NCBI GenBank assembly: GCA_020796225.1
Contig: CM036755.1
Coordinates: forward strand, 64,486,049-64,550,048
DNA from: Arion vulgaris
Lineage: Eukaryota; Mollusca; Gastropoda; Stylommatophora; Arionidae
Length of the DNA stretch: 64,000 nucleotides
Direction: 5' to 3'
Shown: positions 10,886 through 21,480 of the stretch, in pieces
How positions within the stretch are numbered: position 1 is the first letter of the stretch
How the letters are laid out: each line of letters starts with the position of its first letter
Translations under genes and position numbers: made by a program
The notes under the pieces: model-generated
Seen by the model: the letters and a program-made list of their open reading frames with translations, nothing else
What the model was told of the DNA's origin: nothing
Databases searched by the model: none

Positions 10886-12327
10886 GGACAGACGGCACCC
10901 CTAAACAGAAATATTGATCATTGAGGTTGCGTTTATGATTCTAAATGATCAACTTGATGTTAAAACTCGGGAAAAAATTTCAAAAAATCCAAGCATGTAT
11001 ATTCTATGAAAAAATTTTTAATATAGAGGGGTTTTAAGGAAAAATGCCCAAAAGTAACCTTGCAAAATACAGGATGATTTATGTTCTATTCAGGTTAGCA
11101 CTATAGAACTTTCAGATGTTATTGTAAATCGGCATATCTTGAACTGGTAGCAAAATATTTATAAAGTATAATAAAATGAGTTTTTTCTGAATTTTTTAAT
11201 GCAAATCCAGATTTTTGACTAAAACAATATGGGGTAGGAGATATTCTTTTGCATGAGACACAAAACTGTTCAATGAATTCTTTTAAAGTGGTAGGGATGA
11301 TCAAATATGCATAAGAAAGAAGTATGCACATTTATACAACAATCCTTTGAGTAGTTTTTGAAAAACAACGTGTATTTAGTGACATACATTTATGGAAAAT
11401 AACAATTTTGAGAAAAAGCCAAAAACTAACATATTTTCAATTATTGACCAAATTAATTTACTTTAAGATCCCCAGGAGCATACAAACTTGCCTCATCACA
11501 TGCTTTAGATGCCATGCTAGTTGTTTTACATCTTTCTATCTTTTGGTGCCTAAATTCTGTATTAGCAAGGAAGATATGTGGTTTTTATAGATGACAGCAA
11601 AATACTGAAAATAATGTTTTCCAAAGGAAAAGTTAAACTAAAACAAAAGTTTCATATCGGCACAATTTCATATTATTAACTACAATATTGGCATCATTGA
11701 CAGTTATTTTTAAGCTCATCCTCAAAGTAAATGAGATCTTAGGACACCAAGTCCATATACGATTATGGAAAGATTCATTAGCATTGTGAGAACCACCATG
11801 AATATATTTTGTCAACGAACTCGCAAGATAGCTTGACAAATACTTGCATTATGTTGCCAAAAATAAAATTAGGCAGTTTGTTCTCAATCAACTAAAACTT
11901 TATCTTTAGGGCACAAGCTACTCAGCCTATTGCAGTTCTCATGGTTATCTTTGTGATGTTTAAATATGGCTCAAATACTATTTATCCAACCAATGTTCTC
12001 TAATTTTCCAGAATTTTTCATACAAGTTACATCATAATCACACTGCATAAGTTTAATGATGCTATTAGTTAATCTATCTGCACTACCATATTACTATAAA
12101 CACTTTGCTACCATCTGTTGAAGCAAAGTTATGATATTTCCTATATAATTAGCTAAAAAAACATATACATGCCTAGTTAAAAAATTAATTAAAATACAAA
12201 ACTACATTTTTTTATCAAACTAAAGATAGATTCTTGTTCGAAATTGGATGTATTACCTAAAATTAAAAAAAAACTCAAATTTCATTTTTTTAAGAAAAAT
12301 CGTTAAATATAGGGGTGCGGTCTGTCC
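10886..12327 (-). mobile_element. TTAA-flanked DNA transposon (Kolobok-like), degenerate
   Basis: Both borders are TTAA (10882-10885 and 12328-12331). The ends are inverted: GGACAGACGGCACCCCTA at the left and GGACAGACCGCACCCCTA (reverse complement) at the right. The 1442-bp interior is AT-rich and holds minus-strand remnants of a transposase. TTAA duplications are known for piggyBac and Kolobok elements. The ends do not start with the CCY usual in piggyBac, and the transposase resembles the Kolobok/mutator-like type, so Kolobok-like is preferred. Confidence 0.75.
11633..12060 (-). pseudogene. transposase remnant of the TTAA element
   Basis: Minus-strand frames contain AIFKHHKDNHENCNRL followed by LCPKDK, and further on HGGSHNANESFHNRIW and TWCPKISFTLRMSLKI. 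From general knowledge this order (a short His-containing segment, LCPKG-like, then a HGxTQNxNESxNxxIWxxCPK-like block) is typical of a transposase family abundant in invertebrate genomes. Stops and frameshifts separate the blocks, so no protein can be made. The catalytic residues cannot be assigned. Confidence 0.65.
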
Positions 12328-12366
12328 TTAATACCAAATCAGCGAATCTATCCATACCTACACAAC

Positions 12367-12368
<2 letters not shown>

Positions 12369-12401
<33 letters not shown>

Positions 12402-12402
12402 T
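12369..12402. repeat. CT microsatellite
   Basis: About 15 CT dinucleotides in a row, ending in CCCTCTC. Confidence 0.95.
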
Positions 12403-12699
12403 CATGCCTTTTAAACTCCAGTTGAGTCATATACTCCTCAACCAACTCATACCAAGTCTTCCTATCTCTACCTGTCTCCTGCAGTTCCCTCCCTCTATTC
12501 TGTATAGTGTTGATATGTCTCCAAATCTCATCTCCATGTATTTCTAAACCTCCCTCTCTTCCGCTGTCTCATCAAGTCTTACGATGGATGTCTGTTATTA
12601 TTATCCTTATAAATCTATACATATTTCACCGTATTTCAGTATCACTGAATCCTCCTTACAGATGACATCAAGGACTTAGATATGTATCATTAGTAAATA
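12403..12699. other. no recognised feature
   Basis: Pyrimidine-rich sequence that could be the reverse strand of a retrotransposon C-terminus, but no motif is clear. Confidence 0.4.
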
Positions 12700-13165
12700 G
12701 CATTAAGCAATAAATGACACTGCGAAAATGAATACTCCAGTGCTATATTGATCCAATACTTATGTATGGCATCGAATCATGGACAATGAACAAAAAATCA
12801 ATAAGATCATTGGAAGCTACAGAGATGTGGTTTTACAGAAGAATGTTGAAAATTCCATGGACAGCGAAGAAAACAAATGAGGAGGTTTTAAATCAGGCCT
12901 GCACACAAAGAAAACTCATCAAAATAATTAAAATCCGGCAATCAAGGTTCTTCTGGCATATAATGCAAAGGTTTAGAACATTTAATGACAACTGGTAATA
13001 TTCAGGGAAGGAGAGATTGTGGAAAACAGAGGGAGAAGATGTTGGATGGCCTGACATCATGGTTGAACACAAGATCGACGTCAGAACTGATTACATACAC
13101 CAAACAGAGAGAGTTGTTGAGAGACATGATCGCCTACGCCGGCAGACATGGCACTTGAAAGAGTG
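12700..13165 (+). mobile_element. non-LTR family B, RT C-terminus
   Basis: An open segment reads YGIESWTMNKKS, MWFYRRMLKIPWTAKKTNEE and RKLIKIIKIRQSRFFWHIM, the thumb and connection region of the RT. Past a frameshift it continues to a C-terminus like the copies at 43385 and 62450 (final residues before the stop resemble RRQTWHLKE). Confidence 0.75.
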
Positions 13166-13189
13166 ATCTAACCATAAGAAGAACGTTAT

Positions 13190-13960
13190 TGATTGATAAA
13201 GCAACACCTCCAAATCTAATGTCAGCTGCAATAAATCTCCAAAACTTCCTGTCCATGAACCAAGTTGTGCATTTCTCTAAACTGTTCTTGTTTGTAAATC
13301 TCTCAATGTATCACTCTTAACTATATTGTTGTGCTTCGCTTATACGCTTACCATTAATCATTTCCTTAAGTATCGTTTTCAGCACAAGGGCATGCCTCTT
13401 CATCTGCCCAAAATATATGATTGTAAATCGCTCAATGTATCACTCCTAACTATATCGTTGCCCTTCGCTTACACGCTTACCATTAATCCTTTCCTTAAGT
13501 ATGGTTTTCAGCACAAAGGCATGCCTCTTCATGTATCCAAAATATATGATTTTTCTTTTTTTTTTTATCTCTTCAACAATTATGTCTTCATTTCTAACTT
13601 TCTAGACCTTTTTTTCATTTGTTTTCCTGCCGATGAGATATGTCCACTTCTTCTACAAACTTCTACACATCACAAAAGCTGCAATTTTGTTTCCTAACTG
13701 CTTGTTAAGAGCTCATGTTTCTCCACCACAGAGCAATGATACTTGTATTACATATAAATCACCCAATGGGAGGTTCTTTGAAACAAAACATTATGTTTTT
13801 GGGATGCGAATTATTGTCGCGTATGGGATACCGTTCTGGTCATATTTATTCTTTTTCTAATCTTTCTTTCCCATCTAAAATTAGATGTTTTTATGTGTCC
13901 AAGATACAAGAACATTTTTACTTGTGTTCAGTTTCTACATTTTTTTCTGCATAATTTTGA
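13190..13960 (-). mobile_element. non-LTR fragment related to family F, with a ~139-bp tandem duplication
   Basis: The left end (GCTGCAATAAATCTCCA) parallels the 3' end of family F at 40970. Inside, a block of about 139 bp beginning CTCAATGTATCACTC occurs twice (13302-13440 and from 13431) with roughly ten differences, so part of the element was duplicated in tandem. The right end resembles the reverse of an RT thumb. The 5' LTR of the LTR element is inserted at its right edge. Confidence 0.55.
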
Positions 13961-13967
13961 TTACGTC

Positions 13968-14407
13968 TGTCATAGTTCCCCAGGTGGCAGCGGAGGAATG
14001 GACAGTTAGCCAGATAGTTAGAGTAGTATAATTAGATTATTTAATAGTTGAGACTATGTTTTGTACTCTCTATGCAGAAGTGCAACACATAACTACGAGA
14101 CATGACGCTTTGTGTAGTAAAATAGTGACGATTTAGTTACGGTTGTGGAGAGTAAACAAGGAAACAAAAAAGATGACAAAATCATTGGACAAGACCAGAC
14201 GTGTTTCGTATGTCTAGATGTGATACCATAAATAAATATACATCTAAGTCAATCATAACTGTGTTCGAGTTATGTGAATACTACACAATGTAACACCATC
14301 ATCCATCTTGATATATATAGTCGTCATCAGGAGTAGCTATCATCACTCCGTCGATACTGAACATACGCTAACAATGATACTAATACGAATCTCAAACGAA
14401 CTAAAGG
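13968..14407. repeat. 5' LTR (3' end truncated)
   Basis: It matches 15525-15966 with four substitutions and two one-base indels, about 1% divergence. Similarity stops at ACTAAAGG, where the 3' LTR continues for 16 further bases. A CATAAATAAATA stretch inside could hold promoter or polyadenylation signals. Confidence 0.88.
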
Positions 14408-14660
14408 TTCGTGGATGTTAAAGGCACAGGAAAGTTTATGGCAGATTGCTCCAAATGTTTTCATAGAATCAAATGTTCATGGAGGTTTTATTATGCTGAT
14501 TAATATGTTTAGGGATGGTTACGTTGATTAGTTGGTGCAGTTTTGGTATGAATTTCCTTTTTTGGAAACATGAGCCAGATCTATGATGGTTTTATTACGT
14601 AATTTTTTTTGACTACAATGTAGACTATTTCAGTGCTGTTGATTTTTTCGATTAATTCCT

Positions 14661-14970
14661 TTCCCTGGGATTGGGGAGGTTGATTATTGTTACCTCACGG
14701 AGGTCAGATGATGTTGGTTGAACATTATATATGTTTTTTTAATGCTATATGTTGAATATTGGGAGCTTGTTCATTCCCTGGGTTTGGGGAGGTTGATTAT
14801 TGTTACCTCACGGAGGTCAGATGATGTTGGTTAGACATTATCGTTGAGAATTACGCGTGGATTTCATTGCTTTCTAGAACAGATAGTAATGCGATGTGGA
14901 TTCTTGGATTATTTATTCCCTGGGATTGGGGGTTGGTTGTTATTACCTCTTGGAGGTTATATAATGTGAT
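14661..14970. repeat. three internal sub-repeats of the LTR element
   Basis: Blocks beginning TTCCCTGGGATTGGGG occur at about 14661, 14774 and 14916, each followed by TTGTTACCTC and GGAGGT. The first two share about 60 bp nearly unchanged; the third is diverged. Spacing is about 113 and 142 bp. Confidence 0.85.
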
Positions 14971-15524
14971 AAAATTAACATTATATAATTGTTTTATCTT
15001 CGATTTGTAACTTGTTTTTTTTTGTTTGAGCTTTCAGATTGTTTGACAAGACTTTGACAGGAAAAGAGTGACATAGTGACATGACAGATGTAAGCTGCCC
15101 TCCTCCATCCTACGACCTGTTGAGAATGCTGTTAGTTGCCGTCGGAGTCATATGGCTTATGTTCCACTTATGATATGCAATAATGCTGATTGATTTCTTT
15201 CAATATTGTTTCAGCCAAGAGCACAGAGGGTTTACTGTTGTTGTTAACCATGGTCACCTATGACCAGTTGACGAGTCACGTTCAACGACGTGTGGTGACT
15301 AGTTCCCATTTAGCTCGTTCAACTGGGTCTTCCTGAGATCCCGTCAGGATTTTCTTTTCTTTTCGACCATGGTTGGCTGTTATAGTTAGTTGTTGTGGAG
15401 CCACGTTTATCACGTGAGGTGACTAGTTCCCTTTCAGCTCTCACCACTCTAATCACCCTATTGGACACTACCTGTGCGATTTTTTGGGGGGATTTCTCCA
15501 GGCGCGGCGAGGTCTCCAGGGGGG

Positions 15525-15982
15525 TGTCATAGTTCCCCAGGTGGCAGCGGAGGAATGGACAGTTAGCCAGATAGTTAGAGTAGTATAATTAGATTATTTA
15601 ATAGTTGAGACTATGTGTTGTACTCTCTATGCAGAAGTGCAACACATAACTACGAGACATGACGCTTTTGTGTAGTAAAATAGTGACGATTTAGTTACGG
15701 TTGCGGAGAGTAAACAAGGAAACAAAAAAAGATGACAAAATCATTGGACAAGACCAGACGTGTTTCGTATGTCTAGATGTGATACCATAAATAAATATAC
15801 ATCTAAGTCAATCATAACTGTGTTCGAGTTATGTGAATACTACACAATGTAACACCATCATCCATCTTGATATATATAGTCGTCATCAGGAGTAGCTATC
15901 ATCACTCCCTCGATACTGAACATAAGCTAACAATGATACTAATACGAATCTCAAACGAACTAAAGGAGGGGGTCCTGTAACA
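15525..15982. repeat. 3' LTR (complete)
   Basis: 458 bp, TGT...ACA termini. It abuts the CGTC duplication on the right. Confidence 0.88.
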
Positions 15983-16094
15983 CGTCTTTAATGTTATTAG
16001 TTTATTTTTATTTTTTTAATTAGCTTATTATCATTTTTATTTAAATTTATAATTTTTATTTAAAAGTATGGTTTATTATCAGATTTTTTTCTGG

Positions 16095-16170
16095 TTCAAA
16101 ATGTTCCAAAACGAAAGATTTACTTCATTGCACCAGGTTTAGATATATGGCTCGGTCCCTCCGAGTAAAA
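16095..16170 (-). mobile_element. SINE3 3'-end fragment
   Basis: Contains ACTTCATTGCACCAG and ATGGCTCGGTCCCTC in the arrangement seen at the 3' ends of minus-strand SINE3 copies at 33235 and 33610. The head is absent. Confidence 0.5.
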
Positions 16171-16269
16171 TCATGTCCTGCGTGGACTACAACGTGGTAC
16201 AAGTTAACAATTCAAATGGTCAACTAGCTGATTATCTATATCTTCTTTGTGTCCCGTTTGAGACATAAG

Positions 16270-16690
16270 GATTTAACAACAGACCTCCATTGCTGTTGTT
16301 CTACCGCATTTCAACCAATTGTTTCCCATGTCAGGCCACAATCTTTCAACTCATGTCCATAATACTTCTCCGTGTTTCCTTTTGTCGTCACGTCTTCTTT
16401 TCTCATTCGCTGTGCACTGAAGAGCTGTCAAAGCCAATGACGCTACTGGCATACGACATACGTTATCAATTCACCGCCATCTTTTAATGATGGTCTCCAA
16501 TGGTGCACAATTTATTCGTTTAAATAGTCTCCGTTTAATATTGTTTTTGAAAAAAAAATATATTTGCAGGATGTTTCTTAAACATTTTTTCTCAAATGTC
16601 TACAGCTTGTGTATGATGTTGTGGGTCAGTTTTCAGTACTGTATACTAACACTCCCAAGACACTGCTTCTGTTTATTTTAAGTTTTGTTT
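16270..16690 (-). mobile_element. non-LTR family G, RT C-terminus
   Basis: Reverse-strand counterpart of 7362-7716; shared blocks include the reverse of AAAAGATGGCGGTGAATTGA and AGAAGAAGACG-like sequence. Only shifted fragments of the ORF remain. Confidence 0.55.
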
Positions 16691-16752
16691 TACGATTTAA
16701 TCATTTGGCTTTCCAGATTGTGTTATTAACATGACGAAAGGGTCAACTAGTT

Positions 16753-18277
16753 AAAGTCGCCCGAGTGGTTACCGGGGCCCAAATTTGGGTTGTAAAGAAT
16801 AGAATCACTGTTACCTGCCACGCATGTCGTAAGAGGCGACTAAGGAGGTTTGGCTAAAATCGGATGCATGTGTCCTAAACGTGTAGAAGTCTATGCATTT
16901 AAGGGCCTACTAAACCAAGCCTCTATGTATTGCTTTCGTGGATCTGACTAAGGCATTTGACACAGTCAGCAGGCCAAGTCTTTATAAAATATTGAAGTAT
17001 ATTGGTTGTCGCCCAAAGTTGCTCCAATTGATTGTTTCCTTCCATGAGGGCATGAAAGCCAGCATACAGTTCGATGGCAGCACATCTGATAGTTTTGAGG
17101 TTCAGAGTGGAGTCAAGCAGGGCTGTGTCCTTGCCCCCACTCTCTTTGGTATCTTCTTCGCAGTCCCTTTGAACCCCGCCTTAGGGGACGCTGATGGTGA
17201 TGTTTTCATCCGCACTAGATCTGATGGTTCACTGTTTAACTTGGCTCGCTTAAGAGCCAATACAAAAACGACGGAAATACTTCTCAAGGACCTCCTTTTC
17301 GCTGACGATGCTGCCTTAGTCGCTCACAGTAAGACTACACTGCAATGTCTAATTAATAATTTGTCAAAGGCATGCGACCTCTTTTCTCTGACAATAAGTG
17401 TCTCCAAAACAGTTGTATTATGTCAGGAGGTAAGACATCAAATATCACTTTAAATGGCAACCATCTAACACCAGTGCAAAAATGCTGCTATCTTGGGTCC
17501 ACGGTCACTGCCAGCCTTTCTCTTGACGAAGAAATCAACGCTCGTATAGGAGTGCGGCTACTACATTCGGCATACTATCAAAGCGAGCGTGGGACAAAAA
17601 AATTTGACATTGCAGACGAAGACTCAAATATATCGAGCCTGTGTAATTAGTTCTTTACTATATGGCTCAGAAACATGGACAGCCTACTCAAGACACGAGA
17701 GGAGACTTAACATCTTTTACCTTCGATGTCTCCGCAAGATTATGAACATCAGGTGGTACGACAAGATAACCAACTCTGAAGTACTACAACGTGCAAATCT
17801 GCCTTCCATCATGGGCATGCTCAGCAGTAGACGACTAAGATGGTTGGGACATGTGAGAAGAATGGAAACTTATCGCATACCAAAACAAATGTTGTTCTGT
17901 GAACTTTCGGAGGAAGAGGCACCAGGGCAGACCACTGCTCAGATATAAAGATGTCTGCAAACCTCAATGAAAAACTTTTCTATAGATCCCAGCACATGGG
18001 AGGGACTAGCTGATGACAGAGTTGTGTGGAAAGCCAAATTACGGAAGGGCGCAGAGTCTTTTGAGAAGAGACTTATGTACGAGCTGAACAACAAGAGAGA
18101 AAAGTGAAAACTCAGAAGTTGTCACAGTAAAACACTTGCCTACTGACCGTCTGTAAAGATGAAAAGGGCCATACGTAAACCAATGTGCAACGTATACACG
18201 TTCTTGACAAAGATCAAACATGTCACAAAGAGTGATTAAAATTGGTCGTAAAGAACGAACGCAAAGAAGAAGAAGAA
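16753..18277 (+). mobile_element. SINE6-D split by a family C insertion
   Basis: The head and middle lie at 16753-16918 (GTCGCCCGAGTGGTTACCGG, then TCGTAAGAGGCGACTAAGG) and the tail resumes at 18176 (TAAACCAATGTGCAACG) and ends in GAAGAAGAAGAAC. The two halves join precisely when the 1257-bp insert is removed, compared with the uninterrupted copy at 63332. Confidence 0.88.
16919..18175 (+). mobile_element. non-LTR family C, RT domain to 3' end (5'-truncated)
   Basis: Inserted in SINE6-D with duplication TAAACCAA (16911-16918 and 18176-18183). The first open segment (from 16938) has RT motifs: DLTKAFDTVSR, a GVKQGCVLAPTLF block, and LLFADDAALVAHS with the catalytic ADD. Next come YLGSTVTASLSLDEEINARIG, ETWTAYSRHERR, LRKIMNIRWYDKITNSEVL and a GHVRRME block. 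At least two frameshifts break it, one at a run of seven A near 17596. The family belongs to the widespread animal RTE/CR1-type group, often misannotated as a host protein. Endonuclease and ORF1 are missing. Confidence 0.9.
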
Positions 18278-18340
18278 CTAGTTAAAGTCAAAAATATAAG
18301 ATTCCTAATCTCATTCGTCAGCTCACATGACATATTTGAC

Positions 18341-18500
18341 CAGGACTGTGCGATATATTTTCTCAGTATGATGCAAGTCTTCGAAATGCCACCCCTTAAA
18401 TTTTTTTTTCTTTAAAGTAACCTTCCATTGTAATTTTGATTTTGCTGCTTATGCCGCCCCATGCGGCCGCCTCTCTGTATCATAGCACCGCACGGCCCTG
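18341..18500. mobile_element. hAT-2 miniature element
   Basis: Reverse-orientation relative of 26583-26752. Left end CAGGACTGTGCGATATATTT; right end reverse complement CAGGGCCGTGCGGTGCTATG. The interior shares ATGCGGCCGCCTCTCTGTAT. Flanking 8-mers do not match, so the duplication has decayed or the borders are off. Confidence 0.72.
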
Positions 18501-18554
18501 TATAACGTACACACTCATACATAATGTTATATATATTGGAAATGACTACGAATA

Positions 18555-18890
18555 CAGAAAGCATGTTGAATGTATTTGAAAATAACGTCTGCGAAAAAAA
18601 TGAACACAAAATGGGACGAATTCAGAAGAAGTGATAAAATCAGAGAAATATCCGGTCAACAACTTGTAAAAACAGTTATACGAAGGAGAAGATGGAGATA
18701 TGTTGGGAATACCTCAAGAAGAAATTATCAAAGAATACCAAAGTGCGAGGCAAAGGGTTCAAGAAAGAGAGGACGACCTAGGGAGACCCTGAACCGAACT
18801 TCGCTGAGAGAGGCAATAATTATCGGACTCAATTCCATGGAAAAGATTGAGCGAGTTGTCCAGGACAGAGCGGTGTGAAGAAATCAATTA
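18555..18890 (+). mobile_element. non-LTR family I, RT C-terminus
   Basis: An open stretch reads RRWRYVGNTSRRNYQRIPK, SRKRGRPRETLNRTSL and GLNSMEKIERVVQDRAV, the usual W.GH-like, GRP and W/V..DR..W blocks of an RT C-terminus. A second short piece of the same 3' end is at 63598. Confidence 0.7.
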
Positions 18891-19084
18891 TTTGCAGGCC
18901 CTTTGTAGTGTATAACGGTACTAGAGGAATATATATATATATTAATATAAAAGTAATTGTCTGTTTGTGAGTCACATGAAAACTTGAAAACCTCCAATTC
19001 TAGAATCATGCATGACGCATGAAATGTCGACAGCTTATTCCTGCAAAAATATATGTCATCGCGTCCGTTGTTAGCACTTAACGC

Positions 19085-19630
19085 TGTATACACTATACAC
19101 AGATGGGTCTGCAACGAATGTAACTGAAAGTGAATGCGAAGGAGGAGACATGGTATTTGGCAACAGAAGACATAAGAAGCTAACAACAGCGAAAGAAAGG
19201 TTATCAAACAACTACAGAACAGCGGCCAACGCACTAAAACCAGCTGTAGAGCTCATAATGTCCGAGAAATATGTAATTGAAAATGAATTATTTTTGACTG
19301 ATACGCTGTTGGTAATCCCTGCTCTAACAAAATCAAAGACGATAATAACCATTTGGTAATACAATGTATCCGTTACCTGAGTTATCCGTCAGGTCTGTTG
19401 TATCGTTTTGCTTGATAAAGGCCTTTGGTCGAAACGTTGCTGTGTATTGTTATTGTTTTTGTATTTTGTAACACTACAGTACTTTGTTATTACGTGTTTC
19501 GCCATTCTATATAGTTTTACTGTAGTCTCTATCTATATTGTAATACAGTGTATACCATCCCACTGTGGTATATCTGGTAATGAGACAGCGAACATATTGG
19601 AAAAGGCAGGCGTCAGGCTACTCTTCTCTA
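19085..19630 (+). mobile_element. non-LTR family J, RNase H domain, interrupted
   Basis: The left part begins LYTDGSATNVTES (RNase H first Asp motif), continues with NYRTAANALKPAVELI (the E/A helix region) and LFLTDTLLV (second Asp, altered from SDS). The right part, 19540-19622, gives QCIPSHCGISGNETAN, the PSHCGIxGNExAD-type end of RNase H in jockey/I-like elements. Between them a Penelope-like fragment is inserted at 19370-19539 with a 14-bp duplication. Confidence 0.75.
19370..19539 (+). mobile_element. Penelope-like fragment with hammerhead-like core
   Basis: Bordered by GTAATACAATGTAT (19356-19369) and GTAATACAGTGTAT (19540-19553), 13 of 14 identical. It holds TTGATAA, a GGCC-TTT-GGTC hairpin and CGAAACG in the order of a hammerhead ribozyme catalytic core, then a TTTTGTATTTTGTAACAC block shared with 59955-60270. 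Penelope-like elements are known to carry hammerhead motifs in their terminal repeats. Helices I and III were not identified, and there is no ORF. Confidence 0.5.
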
Positions 19631-20433
19631 ACATTTATATGTGCTTTTGAATATAAGTGTTACAGAAGAATCCTTCGTATATCTTGGACAGAGAAGAGAA
19701 CAAATAGATCTATCCAGAAAAAAACTCAAAATTAAAGAAAACTGGCTAATGATACAAATAAGAAAGAGGAAATTGAGGTATTTTGGACATATAAAAAGAC
19801 ATGTGGTGCTGGAGAAGACCATCATGGAAGGAGACATACCAGCAAAGAGAATAAGAGGAGACCACGGAGAAGATCAATTCTCTCTCTCGCGATCCCCACC
19901 TAGACTGATGAACCAAATTTTATCATGAATTTTACTGTTGTTTTTAGGGCGTCCTTCGTACAGCTTCTCGAAGCTCTATGTTATCAGGCCAAGTTTCTTT
20001 CTCAGAGCTGCTAACCGCTGGCAGACTTGCAATATGTGCTCTACTGTCATGTCCGCCTTTTCACAGTGACACAGGCTAGTTGTGCCAATTTTAAATTTGT
20101 GAAACATGTGGGCTCGAAGTTTGTTATGGCCGGTACGGAGGCGGAATATGGCAACTTGTTCACTACGGGACAGGCCATAGTACCCATCACTGATATTGTT
20201 TTGTGGGTGGTCTTACGACCATTTTTATTGTACTGCCAAATGATGGTTGTCCTGGTCTCCTCGTAGCTGATCTCGTGATCAGTCTGCGGTAGTAGATCGA
20301 TTCAGTATGTAACTGATCGTTTGAATATGACGGCTGCAGAGGCGGGACATCTGGCCTATGAGAAAGAGAAATTCCGAAGGACTGTTGGGGTGGAAAAGTT
20401 CTGCTCAGGACAGGCTATTTGTTGATGAGGCGG
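19631..20433 (+). mobile_element. non-LTR family A, RT C-terminus, split by family J
   Basis: The first half (to about 19880) carries the GHIKRHVVLEKTIMEGDIP block after a frameshifted thumb. The second half resumes at 20306 and encodes MTAAEAGHLAYEKEKFRRTV and the GQAI end, followed by GATGAGG. The gap holds a minus-strand family J fragment; 9-mers AGATCAATT and AGATCGATT at the borders look like an aged target duplication. Confidence 0.75.
19887..20304 (-). mobile_element. non-LTR family J, 3' fragment
   Basis: Minus-strand frames include RTGHNKLRAHMF and VEHILQVCQRLAALR, the C-terminal RTGH...C.C...EHIL..C region that follows RNase H in jockey/I-like elements. Frames are broken. Its border CTCTCTCGCGATC recurs near 20732. 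Confidence 0.65.
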
Positions 20434-20439
20434 CATACT

Positions 20440-20665
20440 ACAACAAGCAGACACCAGATTGATATATGAGGAAGCGAAAGCGGGGATAAAACTTGCTTAC
20501 AAGAACAAATGGGGGAGATCACACAGGTCAAGAAAAAGATGATGCATACTACTAACTCAATAGAGACGAGCAGGTTGTTTTTCCAACTACGAACTGGGCA
20601 CAACAGGCTGAGGTATCATCTATTTGAGGTACCACAGTGGTTTGGAGAGAACGATAATGGAAGGT
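20440..20665 (+). mobile_element. non-LTR family J, short fragment
   Basis: Plus strand encodes FFQLRTGHNRLRYHLF, the RTGH motif of the family J C-terminus, in a broken context. The cysteine motif that should follow is only partly preserved. Confidence 0.6.
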
Positions 20666-20934
20666 ATGGTTCCTGTGGTACGAAGCAGGAAACAAACACA
20701 AGAAAAAATGGCGTTTCCCATTTTTATTCTCTCTCTCTCGCGATCACCGCCCAGACCGATGTACCAAACGTCCCCATAAATTCTATTCATCTGGAAATAT
20801 GATTCATGCAGCCTTAGCATTGGTGTGTTTTACTTCACATCTTCAGCACCATTTGGAGCTCTGGTGCTTATCCTTCGGCGATGTGTCCGGTTTCAGCCAG
20901 CGTTTACTCGGTTCGCTCTCCCGTTCTGTAGCCA

Positions 20935-21070
20935 TCTAGTGTTTTTTACGGTGTGGGGTAGCTGGCCACACCTTCCACCTCCTCAGTCGCCTTTTACGAC
21001 ATGCGTGGCAGGTAACAGTGGTTCTATTCTTTACACCTTAATTTGGGCCCCAGTAATCATTCGGGCGTCC
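20935..21070 (-). mobile_element. SINE6-D head (fragment)
   Basis: Reverse strand holds CGCCCGAATGATTACTGGGG, the AAGAATAGAACCACTGTTACC block and CACGCATGTCGTAAAAGGCG. The tail half is missing. Confidence 0.7.
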
Positions 21071-21140
21071 TTTTTTTTACTTTCATGCAAACAACAATTT
21101 GTTTTACATTTATTACTATTTAAAAAATGGAATATCATTA

Positions 21141-21480
21141 TCTTCATCAAAGAGTCTGTTCTGTGCATAACTTTGTCACCCCAACAGTCCTTCGAAGATT
21201 ATCTCTCTCAGAGGGTCAGATGTTCAGCTTCTACAGCCGTCCTGTTCAAATCATCAGTTACATCTTCTCCGGGTTTTCCTTTTTCCTCTTTACCAGGATG
21301 CTTCACTCGAGAATGGTCTTCTCCAGCCCTACTTGTCTCTATATATGTTCAAAATACTTCCATTTTCATATTCTTATTTATCAGCTAGTTTTCTTTGATT
21401 TTGAGTTCTTTCTAAATAGATCTATTTGTTCTCTTAACTGTCCATGATATACGAAGGACTCTTCTGGAACATTTATAGTA
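21141..21480 (-). mobile_element. non-LTR family A, RT C-terminus
   Basis: Reverse complement of the C-terminal region: the tail starts at the left with TTCATCAA and the right end corresponds to SWTVKRTN. Frames are broken by several indels. Confidence 0.75.

Larger units (their letters stand above)
13968..15982. mobile_element. non-coding LTR retrotransposon (TRIM/LARD-like)
   Basis: Two direct repeats of about 440-458 bp flank 1.1 kb. The element begins TGTCATAG, ends CCTGTAACA, and is bordered by a 4-bp duplication CGTC (13964-13967 and 15983-15986). The purine run CCAGGGGGG just left of the 3' LTR is a plausible polypurine tract. No gag, protease, RT or integrase ORF is present. The last 16 bp of the 5' LTR and any primer-binding site are missing, which suggests an internal deletion at that junction. 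Superfamily cannot be assigned; a 4-5 bp duplication fits Gypsy or Copia. Confidence 0.85.

Noticed and set aside
16938..17453. Host gene encoding a 171-residue protein
   Set aside because: It has the RT motifs DLTKAFDTV, GVKQGCVLAP and FADD, occurs in a second copy at 30 kb, and is bounded by a target-site duplication; it is a retrotransposon fragment.
18039..18221. Short minus-strand frames overlapping retrotransposon ends
   Set aside because: Antisense shadows of the RT ORF without any motif of their own.
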